Numbered from the stretch's first letter, positions 26,487 to 35,338 are shown. The stretch: 64,000 nucleotides of DNA from Micromonospora zingiberis (GCF_004331455.1 NZ_SJJR01000007.1:240050-304049), one strand, 5' to 3'. The notes: generated by a model not told the origin, from the letters alone. Program-made: numbers and translations.

Positions 26487-28235
26487 TCACGTCAACGGCA
26501 GAATCTCGAACACCGGATGCTTCGGCACGATGGCGCGCAACTCGTCGTCGGAGGCGTCCGAACCGACGCCGTCGAAGAGCCGCTCCACCTCGGACTTCCA
26601 CCGGTTGGTGAGGTAGGCGCGCAGCACCGGTAGCCGCTCCTGCTCCGGCAACTCCCGCGCCCGGAACGGCTCCGCCCGGGAGCCGAGCCGCAGCTCGCCC
26701 GTGCCGGCCGCCCGCAGGTTGCGTACCCACTGGCTGTTGCCCGTGGCCGAGAGGATGTAGCGCCGGCCCTGCAACTCGACCAGACCGACCGGGGTGGTTC
26801 GCCACTGGCCGCTCCGGCGCCCACGGACCGCAAGCTCCCGCGCGCCGAAGAGACTGATCCCGCGCCGGCTGAGCTGGCCGACGACCCGGTTGAACATGTG
26901 CTGCGTCGCCCAACTCGGGGCGATGTAGTGCTCGTTCGTGTCGCTGGCCTCGCCCTCCGGGCGTTGCCGCGACCCGGCGGCGATCGGGATCTTCGCCCTT
27001 CCATTGGTGCGCGGAGTCCGTCGCTGATGGTCGGTCGGCCCCACCGCCACCTGCAATCCGCTCATCGCGTACGAGGCGAATTCCGGCCGAAGGCTCGCCG
27101 ACGGTGGCGCGATCATGCGTACCTGGGGCAGCGCCAGCAGCTTGGTCAGGAAGATCTCGGTCTCCGCCATCGCGATGTGGGCGCCCGGGCACCGGTGCGG
27201 GCCGTCACCGAAGGCGAGGCCCACCTCCGCCACACCGGCGGCCATCTGGCGGCCCGGACGCAACTGGCCGGGGCATTCCCCGACCGCCGAGGCGTCCAGG
27301 TTGGCCGCCGCCACGTCGATGTCCAGCCGGGTGCCCACCGGCACCGCGACCGGCCCGGTCGGGGAGTCGAACTCCATCGGCCCGGTCGTCCACCGGGCCA
27401 GGTTGGCCACCACCGGCTCCAGCCGCAGGATCTCCTGGAGGATTGTCATCCGGTTGTCCCGGTCACCCCCGCTGTACGAGGCGCGCAGCTCGTCGTCGCT
27501 CAGCAGGTGCCAGGCGGCGACCGTGATGAATTCCCGCGTGGTGACCATCCCGGCGCCGGCGTAGGTGACGCACTCACCGAGAATCTCACCGTTGGTGCAC
27601 CCCTCGTCGATCAGGTGCGAGATCAGGTCGTCGCGCCGCTGGACGCGGCGGACGGCGATGGCGGGGCGTACGTCGGACCGGTAGAACGCGCCCATGTTGT
27701 AGGCCGCCGCCGCCTGCCGCCGGACCGCCTGCGGATTGGCCCAACCGGGGACGACGTCGAGGTCCTTGAAGATCCGGTCGAGCCGGGTGGCCAGCCCCGC
27801 GCCGCCCTCGGTGAGCCCGAGCACCTGGCCGACGACGGCGACCGAGAGCGAGAATGCCAACTCCGACAGATCGGCCCGCCCATTGCGCAGCAGCACGGCA
27901 CACTGGTCCTGAGCCATCCACTCGATCATCGCCTGGTAGGTGGTGTCGACCCGCCGCGGGGCGAAGTACCGGGCGGTCTGCCGGCGGTGCTCCCGGTGTT
28001 CCTCACCGTCCCGCCAGGTCACCGGTTGCCGCATCTTCGCCGGGAACTTGTCGGCGTGCTCCACGCCAAAGCCGCCCTGACGGGTCCGTAGATCGCGCAA
28101 CAGTCGCTGCGCGGTCGCGAAGTCCTGTATGTGCCAGACGGAGTCGGAGTGGGCGTGCGCCGGACACCCGGGTGCCAGTCCGCTGCGTCCGACCTTGATC
28201 TTCCGTTCCCACTCGGCCCTCGGTTGGACGGTCAT
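26487..28235 (-). CDS. Cytochrome P450 fused to a deazaflavin (F420)-type nitroreductase domain
   Basis: Residues 1 to about 400 form a bacterial P450. The I-helix is AGAGMVTTREF, the K-helix EILRLEP (ExxR), and the heme loop FGDGPHRCPGAH with thiolate Cys at 349 (from ATG 28235). The I-helix lacks the usual acidic residue before Thr. After a polar linker (about 405-435) residues 440-582 match the DDN/DUF385 family of deazaflavin-dependent oxidoreductases: RGRRSGQWRTTPVGLVEL and ILSATGNSQWVRNLRAAG. Those enzymes use F420H2 to reduce quinones, nitro compounds or enones. The fusion could feed electrons to the heme or carry out a second step. ATG 28235 follows GGGGGTG; ATG 28247 is an alternative. 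Confidence 0.88.
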   Translation of the reverse strand: MTVQPRAEWERKIKVGRSGLAPGCPAHAHSDSVWHIQDFATAQRLLRDLRTRQGGFGVEHADKFPAKMRQPVTWRDGEEHREHRRQTARYFAPRRVDTTYQAMIEWMAQDQCAVLLRNGRADLSELAFSLSVAVVGQVLGLTEGGAGLATRLDRIFKDLDVVPGWANPQAVRRQAAAAYNMGAFYRSDVRPAIAVRRVQRRDDLISHLIDEGCTNGEILGECVTYAGAGMVTTREFITVAAWHLLSDDELRASYSGGDRDNRMTILQEILRLEPVVANLARWTTGPMEFDSPTGPVAVPVGTRLDIDVAAANLDASAVGECPGQLRPGRQMAAGVAEVGLAFGDGPHRCPGAHIAMAETEIFLTKLLALPQVRMIAPPSASLRPEFASYAMSGLQVAVGPTDHQRRTPRTNGRAKIPIAAGSRQRPEGEASDTNEHYIAPSWATQHMFNRVVGQLSRRGISLFGARELAVRGRRSGQWRTTPVGLVELQGRRYILSATGNSQWVRNLRAAGTGELRLGSRAEPFRARELPEQERLPVLRAYLTNRWKSEVERLFDGVGSDASDDELRAIVPKHPVFEILPLT

Positions 28236-28562
28236 CCACACCCCCATGGCAGATCAGCACATACATGTTGATCGATAGAGTTTAGCCCGGGATGCTCGTG
28301 CGAGGTGCCCCGCATGGTGACCTGGCGGACAGCGCGCCGGCCAACGCCAGCATCTATTTGCAAGATCGGCCGGCTGTCTCAGGGGCTTCCGGTGTACACA
28401 AAGGCGGTGTGGAGCCCTCGCGGCGATCGGAGAGCATCCGTGTGTCAGGCGGCAACCAACGCATTAGTGTCACCGGTGCAGGGTCGACGGTGGGGGAGTC
28501 AATCGAGACAGCGACGGTGGATGACTTGTTCTGCATGATCTATCTCGGCGTAACCGGGTCGA
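28236..28562. other. Intergenic region between two minus-strand genes
   Basis: No supported gene. It should hold the P450-fusion promoter: 28260-28290 is AT-rich for this genome and includes ACATACATGTTGATCGAT, but no clear -35/-10 pair can be named. Confidence 0.35.
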
Positions 28563-31430
28563 TCACTGCGGGCAGATGTTCCGGTGTGGAAGGGCTGCCC
28601 GGTCGAAGTACTGATACCACTCCTTCTCATTCAGGCCTCGGCCGGCGAAGGCACACGCCTGCTTCATCAGGTCTACATCTTCTTCGTTCTCACCCCCGAT
28701 ATCCCACAAAGTCAGTTTCCCGTCATCGCCTCCGGTAGCTAGCGTGCGGCCCTCCGGGCTGATGGCCATGGCCGATACCTTGCTCGTGTGCGCCCGCTTC
28801 TGTTGCCCGATCCGACGTGGCGTGGCCATGTCCGTTAGATCCCAGGCGGTGATCGTGCCGTCTTCGCTGGCCGTTATGAGCCTATTTCCGTCGGGAGTGA
28901 ACAGCAGCGATGACACCATGGAGCCGGAGTGGTGGGTGAACGGTTGGCCGAGCTGGCGAGGACTGCTCGGATCGGTGACGTCCACAAGGACCACGGTGCC
29001 GTCGTCACCCCCGGTCGCAAGAGTCTTTCCATCGGGAGAGAAGTCGAGCGCATGGATCCATTTGCCGTGGCCGCCGGCTTGGCTAACGTTTGTGGGATCG
29101 GTCGGGTCAGTGCTGTCCCAGATGGTGGCGGGGAATTCCAGCGTGTTGAGCGAGCGGCTAGCGGTTGCCATAACGCGCCCGTCAGCAGCGATCGCGAGTC
29201 GGTGTGCTGGACCTTGCATGCTTGCGTCGCGCTCGACGATGGTGCGAGGCCTTCTCGGATCGCCAACGTCCCAGATTTGGAGCTTCCCATCCAGGATGGT
29301 CACCATCTTTGTTCCGTCCGGAAGGAACCTCAGGGCCTGCATGGTCCCCGCATAGGGCCCGTCTTCGCCCCGCGAACTGAGCGCCTGGGGTCGTGCCGGA
29401 TCCGCGATGTCCCGAATGATCACGTGGGGTCCGCCGGCGCTGGCCAGCACAGTGCCGCTCGGCGAGAACGCGACTGCGTTGAGTTCCCCGGCATGGCCGA
29501 CGATAGGTTCACCGATGGCTCGGGGACTGCCTGGATCAGTGGTTTCCCACAGCAGAACGGCCCCGTCTGCGGTACCGACGCCAAGCAGGCGGCCGCCGGG
29601 CGCGAACGCCAAGGCGGTGACCGCCCGGTTTGCTATCGGGCGCTGGCTGACTTTGCGCGGCAGCGACGAGTCGCTGAGCCGCCACAGCATGACGGTTTGG
29701 TCCAGGCTGGTGGTGGCTAGGGTTAGGCCGTCGGGTGAAAAGGAAACCGATACCACGGGTCCGGTGTGGCCGGTGAGCCGGCGTTCACGCGTTGGCGCCA
29801 TCGGGTCCGAGATGTCCCACAGGCTCACCGTCCGGTCGTCGCTCGCGGTGGCCAGGGTTTGTCCGTCCGGAGAAATCGCTACGAATCTACTGTCGTCGGT
29901 AACCGGCGGCCCGAGCTGTCGCGGTGCACTCAGATCCGTAACGTCCCAAAGAATCACCAAGTTGTCGAAGCCCGCCGTCATCAGCATGTCGCCCTGCGGA
30001 GTGAATCCAGCCGAAACCAGCGGCCCGCTCGTCTGGGCGGCGAACTTGCTGAGCTGCCGCGGTGTGGCGGGATCGGTGACGTCCCAGAGATAGGAATGTT
30101 GGCTCGTGGCGGTCATCAGAGTGCGGCCGCCTGGGGAGAACGTCACCGGGCCGGACTGTCGCCCGAGTGATGCAAGCCTCTGCGGCTGCGCAGGGTCGGC
30201 AATGTTCCATAGCACGATCTCGCCCCCGCCCTCGATCGCTAACGTGCTTCCGGAGAAAGCGACGGACTTCACGCCGCTACCATGGGGTACCGCCCGTCCG
30301 ATCTGACGGGGACGGTCACGGTCTGTCAGGTCGACCAGAGCTACGCTGCCGTCCCGGTTGCCAAGGGCGAGCAGTTTCCCATCGGCCGCGAAGTCGACCG
30401 CTTCCGTCTGCTCCTGCTGGTCCGTGCCGTTCCAGTTGAGGTAGGTGGGCTTGCCGGTGTTGGTGGCGTCGAGGAGTGCGACGCCGGCGCCTCCGAGATG
30501 AACGGCCAGTGTCGGTGAGGTGGTGGCGAACTTTGCCCGCACGGGAAGGATCTGGTGCAGGGTGGTGGCGATGGGCGTGCTGTTCATGGTCTCGCGAAGG
30601 CCAGCGCGGGCGGCATCGCTGTCGCGTAACCAGAGCGCTACGGCACCCAGGCGTGCCGCAGCGCGCGGATCGTCGACACGTGCCCGGTCTGCCTCCTGCA
30701 GCAGGAGGCGCGTCGTAGCGAGATTGCGCTGATCCTCGGCCTCGGCGCGTTTGGTCTCGGCAAAGTGCGCTCTGTTGATCGCGACAACCGTGGTTGCTGC
30801 GGCCAACAGCGTAAGCACAGTGAGCGTGGCGACGGTCGCTCGGATGAGTAGCCGCGTGATGCGGTGTTGACGGATGTCGGCACCGATGAGGTCATCCTTT
30901 GCGATACCGTGCAGCGGCGCAGCGAGTTCGGCAACCCTTTCCTTGAATCGCGGATCTTGCGCGGAGAAGTTCTCGCTTCGGACCTCCCGAAGGTCGATGC
31001 ACCGGGGCTGCTCGGGCAGTCTGCCGTGAAGCGCAGGCGGAATGCAGGTCATGCCTTCGTGGAAGGTCTTGGTGGTGGCGTCCCACACGATCTTGCCGTC
31101 AGTGCCATTGGTGATAGCGATGAGTAGCCGCTCGGCGCTCTTATGGTCGAGCCAGTACTCGATCTCTCGATTCACCCACGAAGAGGCCGCTGCCTCGGTT
31201 GAGGCGAGCAGGATGAAGTACTCGCTCTGATCGAGGACGGCGGTGATCGACGACCATAGTCCGGGGCTGGCCGCGAGCCCGGCGTGGTCGAGGAACACGC
31301 GCAGGGCGCGTGCCCGATACCAGGGCCTGTTGAAGCGGTGTAGCTCACCTCGCAGCGAACGTGCTAACTGCCTGTCAGCGTCCGTGCTGTACGAGATAAA
31401 GGCCGCGTACCGTAGGCCTGACGCCGCCAC
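28563..31430 (-). CDS. TIR domain protein with transmembrane helix and WD40 propellers
   Basis: The 955-residue protein starts with a TIR_2 domain (about 6-130: YAAFISYSTDADRQLARSL, VFLDHAGLAASPGLW, ASSWVNREIEYW with Glu89 at the usual catalytic/loop position). A transmembrane helix (near 197-220, ATVATLTVLTLLAAATTVV) follows, then a coiled segment. About 13 WD40 repeats end blades with LWDVTDPATPRQL-like motifs, enough for two seven-bladed propellers. The C-terminus has a polar tail with two Cys. Start GTG 31430, three bases after the lipoprotein stop. Bacterial TIR domains can be NADases in defence or signalling, with WD40 as sensor; here both are inference. Confidence 0.88.
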   Translation of the reverse strand: MAASGLRYAAFISYSTDADRQLARSLRGELHRFNRPWYRARALRVFLDHAGLAASPGLWSSITAVLDQSEYFILLASTEAAASSWVNREIEYWLDHKSAERLLIAITNGTDGKIVWDATTKTFHEGMTCIPPALHGRLPEQPRCIDLREVRSENFSAQDPRFKERVAELAAPLHGIAKDDLIGADIRQHRITRLLIRATVATLTVLTLLAAATTVVAINRAHFAETKRAEAEDQRNLATTRLLLQEADRARVDDPRAAARLGAVALWLRDSDAARAGLRETMNSTPIATTLHQILPVRAKFATTSPTLAVHLGGAGVALLDATNTGKPTYLNWNGTDQQEQTEAVDFAADGKLLALGNRDGSVALVDLTDRDRPRQIGRAVPHGSGVKSVAFSGSTLAIEGGGEIVLWNIADPAQPQRLASLGRQSGPVTFSPGGRTLMTATSQHSYLWDVTDPATPRQLSKFAAQTSGPLVSAGFTPQGDMLMTAGFDNLVILWDVTDLSAPRQLGPPVTDDSRFVAISPDGQTLATASDDRTVSLWDISDPMAPTRERRLTGHTGPVVSVSFSPDGLTLATTSLDQTVMLWRLSDSSLPRKVSQRPIANRAVTALAFAPGGRLLGVGTADGAVLLWETTDPGSPRAIGEPIVGHAGELNAVAFSPSGTVLASAGGPHVIIRDIADPARPQALSSRGEDGPYAGTMQALRFLPDGTKMVTILDGKLQIWDVGDPRRPRTIVERDASMQGPAHRLAIAADGRVMATASRSLNTLEFPATIWDSTDPTDPTNVSQAGGHGKWIHALDFSPDGKTLATGGDDGTVVLVDVTDPSSPRQLGQPFTHHSGSMVSSLLFTPDGNRLITASEDGTITAWDLTDMATPRRIGQQKRAHTSKVSAMAISPEGRTLATGGDDGKLTLWDIGGENEEDVDLMKQACAFAGRGLNEKEWYQYFDRAALPHRNICPQ

Positions 31431-31433
31431 GCT

Positions 31434-31907
31434 TCAGCAGGCTTCCATGTAGCCGGGATCCCGGAAGCGCCAATCGTCGCCGTCCGATGTCGTCAGCACG
31501 ATGCCCGGTTCGTCGACGTTCCATGCCACACGCACCCGCGCACCAGCTGGCATGCCTGGGTAGTTCGATGCCGTGACCGCTCCCCTCAGGAGGTCGTAGT
31601 CGTTTGGCTTGCTGAACGCGAATCTGACCTCGAGGTCATCAATGGTGTTGTCTGCATCGTGTCTTGGCAGACTCCAGGTAAGGACAGCGGTTCCAGCAGG
31701 GCCAATCACGATGGTTTGTAGGGTCCCGCACGGCTGCTCGTAGGTGCCGGCCAATTCGTCCAGTAGCCCTTTCCGAGTTGGTGATGCGCTGGACTCGGCA
31801 CCGTTGCTGGTCGGTCGCGCGGTCGAGGCGTCACCGGTACAGGCACTGGTGAGCGCGATGCCGAGGATGATGCCGGCGCGGGCGAACGCCTCGCGGATGG
31901 TGGTCAT
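31434..31907 (-). CDS. Predicted lipoprotein of unknown function
   Basis: This 157-residue protein starts at ATG 31907. The signal peptide ends in a lipobox, LTSAC, with Cys23 as the lipidation site. A Ser/Thr-rich linker is followed by a compact domain of about 110 residues with two Cys (EQPCGTLQ and the terminal YMEAC), probably disulfide-linked. Its stop lies three bases before the TIR-WD40 start, so the genes are probably co-transcribed and perhaps translationally coupled. An envelope lipoprotein encoded with a membrane-spanning TIR-WD40 protein could be an external partner, but this is inference. Confidence 0.75.
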   Translation of the reverse strand: MTTIREAFARAGIILGIALTSACTGDASTARPTSNGAESSASPTRKGLLDELAGTYEQPCGTLQTIVIGPAGTAVLTWSLPRHDADNTIDDLEVRFAFSKPNDYDLLRGAVTASNYPGMPAGARVRVAWNVDEPGIVLTTSDGDDWRFRDPGYMEAC

Positions 31908-32157
31908 ATGGATAGTGAAGCTAGTCTCCCACTAGGCAGCCAAGGACCGACCAGCCGTACTCCGTTGTCCGTTCCGGCCGGCTCCGCTAGGTATGCTGCG
32001 AGCGTGTCCGCACTGCGAAGAGCCCGCTCCAGTGTCTTGGGAGGGGATAGTCCGGAACTGATTGGTCTGGACCTCAGGCAGTCGCGGCAGTCGATGAAGC
32101 GGCCGTACCCTCGGCGAGGCGGAGATTGCGGCTTGGCGGGACGTGAAGTTCCACGCG
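31908..32157. other. Degenerate intergenic sequence
   Basis: I see no gene. The stretch lies between the lipoprotein gene and the DUF6624 remnant and appears to be decayed sequence. Short frames on both strands have no recognisable content. Confidence 0.3.
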
Positions 32158-32258
32158 GTGAGCCGGCGCCGTCGGGTCCGTGGCAGAACTGGATGCCGTA
32201 CCGCCGCGGGTCTGCCCTCGGCTCGACGGACGCGGTCGGTCAGGTAGGCGAGGTGATG
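32158..32258 (-). pseudogene. Remnant of a second DUF6624 gene (C-terminal part)
   Basis: In one frame it reads HHLAYLTDRVRRAEGRP and, after a single-base insertion near 32208, RRYGIQFCHGPDGAGSP. This matches the C-terminal part of the intact DUF6624 protein at 7299-7862 almost residue for residue, and nucleotide identity is also high. The remnant directly abuts the 3' end of the SWIM pseudogene, whose frame stops inside it. A deletion probably joined two genes. Confidence 0.75.
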
Positions 32259-33128
32259 GTGTCCGCCTGCGCGCCGAGAAGATCGGCGTACCCGTCGACG
32301 TCCAGAGTGTCGTTGTGGCAGCAGGCGACGAGCCGGTTCAGCCGTTCGGCGATCTCGGCCGGGTCGAGGTCGAGGCGTTCACACAGGTCGCGGTGCGCGC
32401 CGACGAGTGGATCGGCGATCTCCTCCGGTTCGGTGCGGGTGATGTCGTACGCGTCGCGGAGGTGCCCGGACAGATCGTCCCAGACGAGGATGGCCTCTTC
32501 GACCAGGTCGAGGGCGTCAGCGGTCGCGGGGTGGGCGCAGAGGATCTCGACTTCGGCGGCGAGGCGGTGCCCGGCGGCTTCCACGTCGGAGATCTGCCAG
32601 CTGCTACCGGTTGGTCACCGTCGCCGCGTCTGCGACGGCGGTGCGGAAGCCGGCGAGGCCGGACGCGCCGGCGGCATCGAGCATGCCGGCCTCGCCCAGT
32701 AGCAGGGTGGCGAAGAGGCGGTCCCGGAGCGCGTGCGCTGCCACCAGGTCTGCCAGTTGGCGGGGCGAGAGCCGCTGTACCGCCTCAAGGTAGTGGGCGT
32801 GGTCGGGCTCGACAGGGGTGGCGCCGGGTGGGGTGGCGGCGCCGGAGAAGGTGGTGCCCGCGTGGAACGCGGTCAACGCCGTCGCGACCGCGTGCGCGCA
32901 CAAGTTGTCCCCGACGATCCCGCAATCGCAGTCGCCGGTGAAAATCCCGTCGACGATGCCCACCCACGGCTGGAAAGTGGCGTCGCGGTCCCGTACCACG
33001 GCTTGGACGCCGCCACCGGCGGGCTCCAGCTCACCGACGCTGCCGTCGGCCAGTAGCCGCGCGGCGGCCTCACCCACGGCCGTAGGGATCGAATCATGAA
33101 ACGCTTCTACGTCGATGCGGACCGCCAC
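32240..33128 (-). pseudogene. SWIM zinc-finger protein gene broken by a frameshift
   Basis: Frame one (33128-32604) encodes the N-terminal part of a SWIM zinc-finger protein, with the zinc motif GDCDCGIVGDNLCAHAVA (CxCx(n)CxH). It stops at TAG after AVADAATVTNR. A one-base shift gives SSWQISDVEAAGHRLAAE, continuing as frame two (to 32240): EILCAHPATADALDLVEEAI and LDVDGYADLLG, the family's C-terminal motifs. Read together they make one SWIM-family protein with a frameshift at about 32600. SWIM domains bind DNA or proteins; function unknown. If the frameshift is a sequencing error the gene would be about 295 codons. Confidence 0.75.
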
Positions 33129-33339
33129 GGCCGCATACCCTACCCGCCGCTCCCGATGCGAGCACGTACGTCACCGGGCCCCTTGGCCGACTGGGACGCC
33201 GCCCTCGGTACGGACGCCACGTCGTGTGGGCAGAGCGCAGTTGCTGGACGCGACCGTCCGTAGCGGATGGTGTCGCCGAGAGTATGTCCACGTCCGCACG
33301 CCAGGCGCCCCGGATGCGGCGGCAGACCGCTACGCGACG

Positions 33340-34071
33340 TCAATTGGGCGCAGTAGGGTCGGCAGCCTGACGTGGCGCGGGCATCGAGGCGAACTGAGGG
33401 CCGAGCGTGCCATCGACGATCTGGGGCGCCTTGCGCACGCCGGCTAGCTTCCCAAACCCGTGAATGTACGGCAGAAGCCGCTTCTGCATGGCCGCCAACT
33501 CGCTACGGCACTCGGCGTTCAGCGGCCATCCGGCTTCACTCTGCTCAGGATGAGCGCTCTCCCACCTGCCCAGTATCGGATGCCACCGAGACAGGAACGG
33601 GCGCAACTCGACGTTCAGCATGGCGATCGCCAAGTGCTCGACGGTGGGCCCGCCATCGGTCTGCCGGGAGGGTTGGCTCTCCTTGAGTACCTCACGAGTG
33701 GTGGCGAATAGCCCGTACAGCGAGGTCAGCGCCTCTCGGAGTAGACCATCGCCTGCGTTGAGCGGTTGTGTTGAGATCCGCGTGACCGCCTCGACGAACA
33801 GCTTCCACGCGACCTGCTGGCTGTCCCTGGTGACGGCGAAGTGCAGGTCACTGAACTGGGGCACGCTGATGGTCACGTCCGTGAGACGCACGTTGCGGCT
33901 GTAGCCGTGAACCACGACGGCCGCCACGCCACCAGCAGTCGCACCACAAAGGACGAACAGGTTGCGGCCGGTGAGCCGACTAGCATGATAGATCGCGACA
34001 CCCACTGCGGCTCCGACCACAAAGCCGAGCAAGATCTTTGCCCACCGGCTGCGTGCCCAACCGAGCACCAT
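33340..34071 (-). CDS. Conserved hypothetical membrane protein
   Basis: This 243-residue protein starts at ATG 34071 with a good AAAGGAG site. Two transmembrane helices near the N-terminus (KILLGFVVGAAVGVAIY; LFVLCGATAGGVAAVVV) are followed by a cytoplasmic helical domain. That domain has conserved-looking blocks: LTDVTISVPQFSDLHFAV, QQVAWKLFVEAVTRISTQPL, REALTSLYGLFATTREVL, VEHLAIAMLNVELRPFLSRW. I recall similar uncharacterised proteins in streptomycetes but know no function. It is intact, although both sides hold pseudogenes, so it may still be selected. Confidence 0.75.
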   Translation of the reverse strand: MVLGWARSRWAKILLGFVVGAAVGVAIYHASRLTGRNLFVLCGATAGGVAAVVVHGYSRNVRLTDVTISVPQFSDLHFAVTRDSQQVAWKLFVEAVTRISTQPLNAGDGLLREALTSLYGLFATTREVLKESQPSRQTDGGPTVEHLAIAMLNVELRPFLSRWHPILGRWESAHPEQSEAGWPLNAECRSELAAMQKRLLPYIHGFGKLAGVRKAPQIVDGTLGPQFASMPAPRQAADPTAPN

Positions 34072-34413
34072 GCGTGTCTCCTTTCCGGAGGCGGTGGCGG
34101 CATGGCGTGGACGTCAGCAACTGGCGGCCTGCCGGTAGATGATCGCGGAGGTTCAGGCTATCAGGGGGTGATGGACGGTAGTGCAGATCGTATTCGGGCC
34201 TATTCCGCACGTGCTGTTTACCGTCGACACCAAGCCGACACTCAGGACGGTCTGGACACCGAATGCGGCGGGATCGGTGCGCATCTGTCTTTGATCCCCA
34301 CTGCGGACCGTCGGCGACAGTGGCACTCCTTGAACATATCTCGTACCCCCGGCACGTCGCCGGGTGGCGGATACAGCGCCTTTATTGCCTACAGCGTGCT
34401 GACGATCCTGGAG
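34072..34413. other. Intergenic region without recognisable gene
   Basis: No frame on either strand shows a convincing protein. A weak hairpin (CCCGGC/GCCGGG around 34351-34367) is present. The stretch lies downstream of the truncated anti-sigma-like gene and may contain its lost 3' part in unrecognisable form. Confidence 0.3.
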
Positions 34414-34770
34414 TTAGGAGCCCGTGCCCGGACCCTTCGGGTCCAGCGGCGGGGACGGGACAGGACTGATTGGGACGGGGCTGCGGTCCACCGGCGGGGA
34501 CGGGAGTGGACTGATCGGGACGGGGCTGGGGTCCACCGGCGGCCGGTCTGCGGGAGCGGACGGCGGCGGGGCGTCCCGGTTCACCGCCGCCAACGCCAGC
34601 GGCGTGCCGACCATGAGGGCGGCGACGACGCCCGCCACCCCCACGGAAACGGTGAGGGTACGACGCCTGCGCGCCCGAGCGATGGCGGAATCTGCCAGAT
34701 TCATCGGAACTGCCTCCTCGGCAAGATCGGTAAGGGTGGATCGGATGAGGTCGTCGATCGGGGTGTTCAT
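34414..34770 (-). CDS. Truncated anti-sigma-factor-like membrane protein
   Basis: This 118-residue protein starts at ATG 34770 with GGAGCTGAAGCA upstream. The N-terminus (MNTPIDDLIRSTLTDLAEE, then ARARRRRTLTVSV) and a single transmembrane helix (GVAGVVAALMVGTPLALA) match proteins encoded with SigE-family sigma factors. Normally a large extracytoplasmic domain follows; here only a Pro-rich tail with a repeated SPVPISP unit is left before the stop, so it looks 3'-truncated. The sigma gene lies just upstream, and its ancestral stop would overlap this ATG. Whether the remaining N-terminus can bind the sigma factor is unknown. Confidence 0.65.
   Translation of the reverse strand: MNTPIDDLIRSTLTDLAEEAVPMNLADSAIARARRRRTLTVSVGVAGVVAALMVGTPLALAAVNRDAPPPSAPADRPPVDPSPVPISPLPSPPVDRSPVPISPVPSPPLDPKGPGTGS
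34438..34542 (-). repeat. Tandem coding repeat, Pro-rich 15-residue unit
   Basis: About 2.3 copies of a 45-bp unit encode PPVDxSPVPISPxPS within the truncated anti-sigma-like gene. Slippage in this repeat may be linked to the truncation. Confidence 0.6.
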
Positions 34771-34808
34771 TGCTTCAGCTCCAGCACGAGTTCGGCACCG
34801 GGCAGCAC

Positions 34809-35279
34809 CTAACGCAGCCGACTGACCGCCCGGTGGGTCCGGCTGCGGACCGTCCCGACCGAGCAGCCGAGCACCTCGGCCACCTGCCGCTCGGACAGGT
34901 CCTCGTAGTACCGCAGGACCAGCACCGCGCGCTGCGCCACGGGAAGGCGCAGCAGGGCTGCCCGCATGGCCAGCCGCAGGTCGGCGTGGCGGCTGTCGTC
35001 GGGGTGTTCCCGCTCGACCGGCGAGCCGACAAGCGTCTCCCGTAGTCGTCCCCGGCGCCGCCACCAGCTGACCCGCTCGCGGTACATCACCGCGCGCACA
35101 TACCCCTCGGGGTCCTCGTGCCGGATCGTCGGCCATTTGACGTACGTCTTGGCCAACGCCGACTGCACCAGATCCTCGGCGGCATGCTGGTCGCCGGTGA
35201 GCAGGTAGGCCGCCCTGATCAGGGCGGCGGTCCGGCTCTGCGCGAACTCGCCGAACCTGGCGCTCGCCTTGTCGTCCAA
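34809..35279 (-). CDS. SigE-family ECF RNA polymerase sigma factor, amber-shortened
   Basis: This 156-residue ECF sigma factor has region 2 (ALIRAAYLLTGDQHAAEDLV, KTYVKWPTIRHEDPEGYVR) and region 4 (LPVAQRAVLVLRYYEDLSE, VAEVLGCSVGTVRSRTHRA). The start is probably TTG 35279. It ends at TAG 34811-34809 after VSRLR. The same frame continues as VLPGAELVLELKQ to a TGA that overlaps the ATG of the anti-sigma-like gene. That points to an ancestral translational coupling cut by a nonsense change in the last 15 codons. Region 4 is complete, so the product could still work. It probably targeted its own operon. Confidence 0.8.
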   Translation of the reverse strand: MDDKASARFGEFAQSRTAALIRAAYLLTGDQHAAEDLVQSALAKTYVKWPTIRHEDPEGYVRAVMYRERVSWWRRRGRLRETLVGSPVEREHPDDSRHADLRLAMRAALLRLPVAQRAVLVLRYYEDLSERQVAEVLGCSVGTVRSRTHRAVSRLR

Positions 35280-35338
35280 CCGTTCAGCTCCGTCCAGTAC
35301 GCCTCATTCACCACCACAGACGCTCGGGACCGCGCCAA

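Noticed and set aside
28292..28738. 148-codon plus-strand frame before the TIR gene's 3' end
   Set aside because: Half overlaps the TIR-WD40 coding sequence on the other strand, and the rest has no domain, ribosome site or protein-like pattern.
33129..33339. Short minus-strand frames upstream of the SWIM pseudogene
   Set aside because: Arg-rich frames of about 60 codons without start context or family resemblance; most likely decayed intergenic sequence.
34263..34812. Plus-strand frames opposite the anti-sigma-like gene
   Set aside because: Gly/Arg-rich shadow of the Pro-rich repeat of the minus-strand gene.
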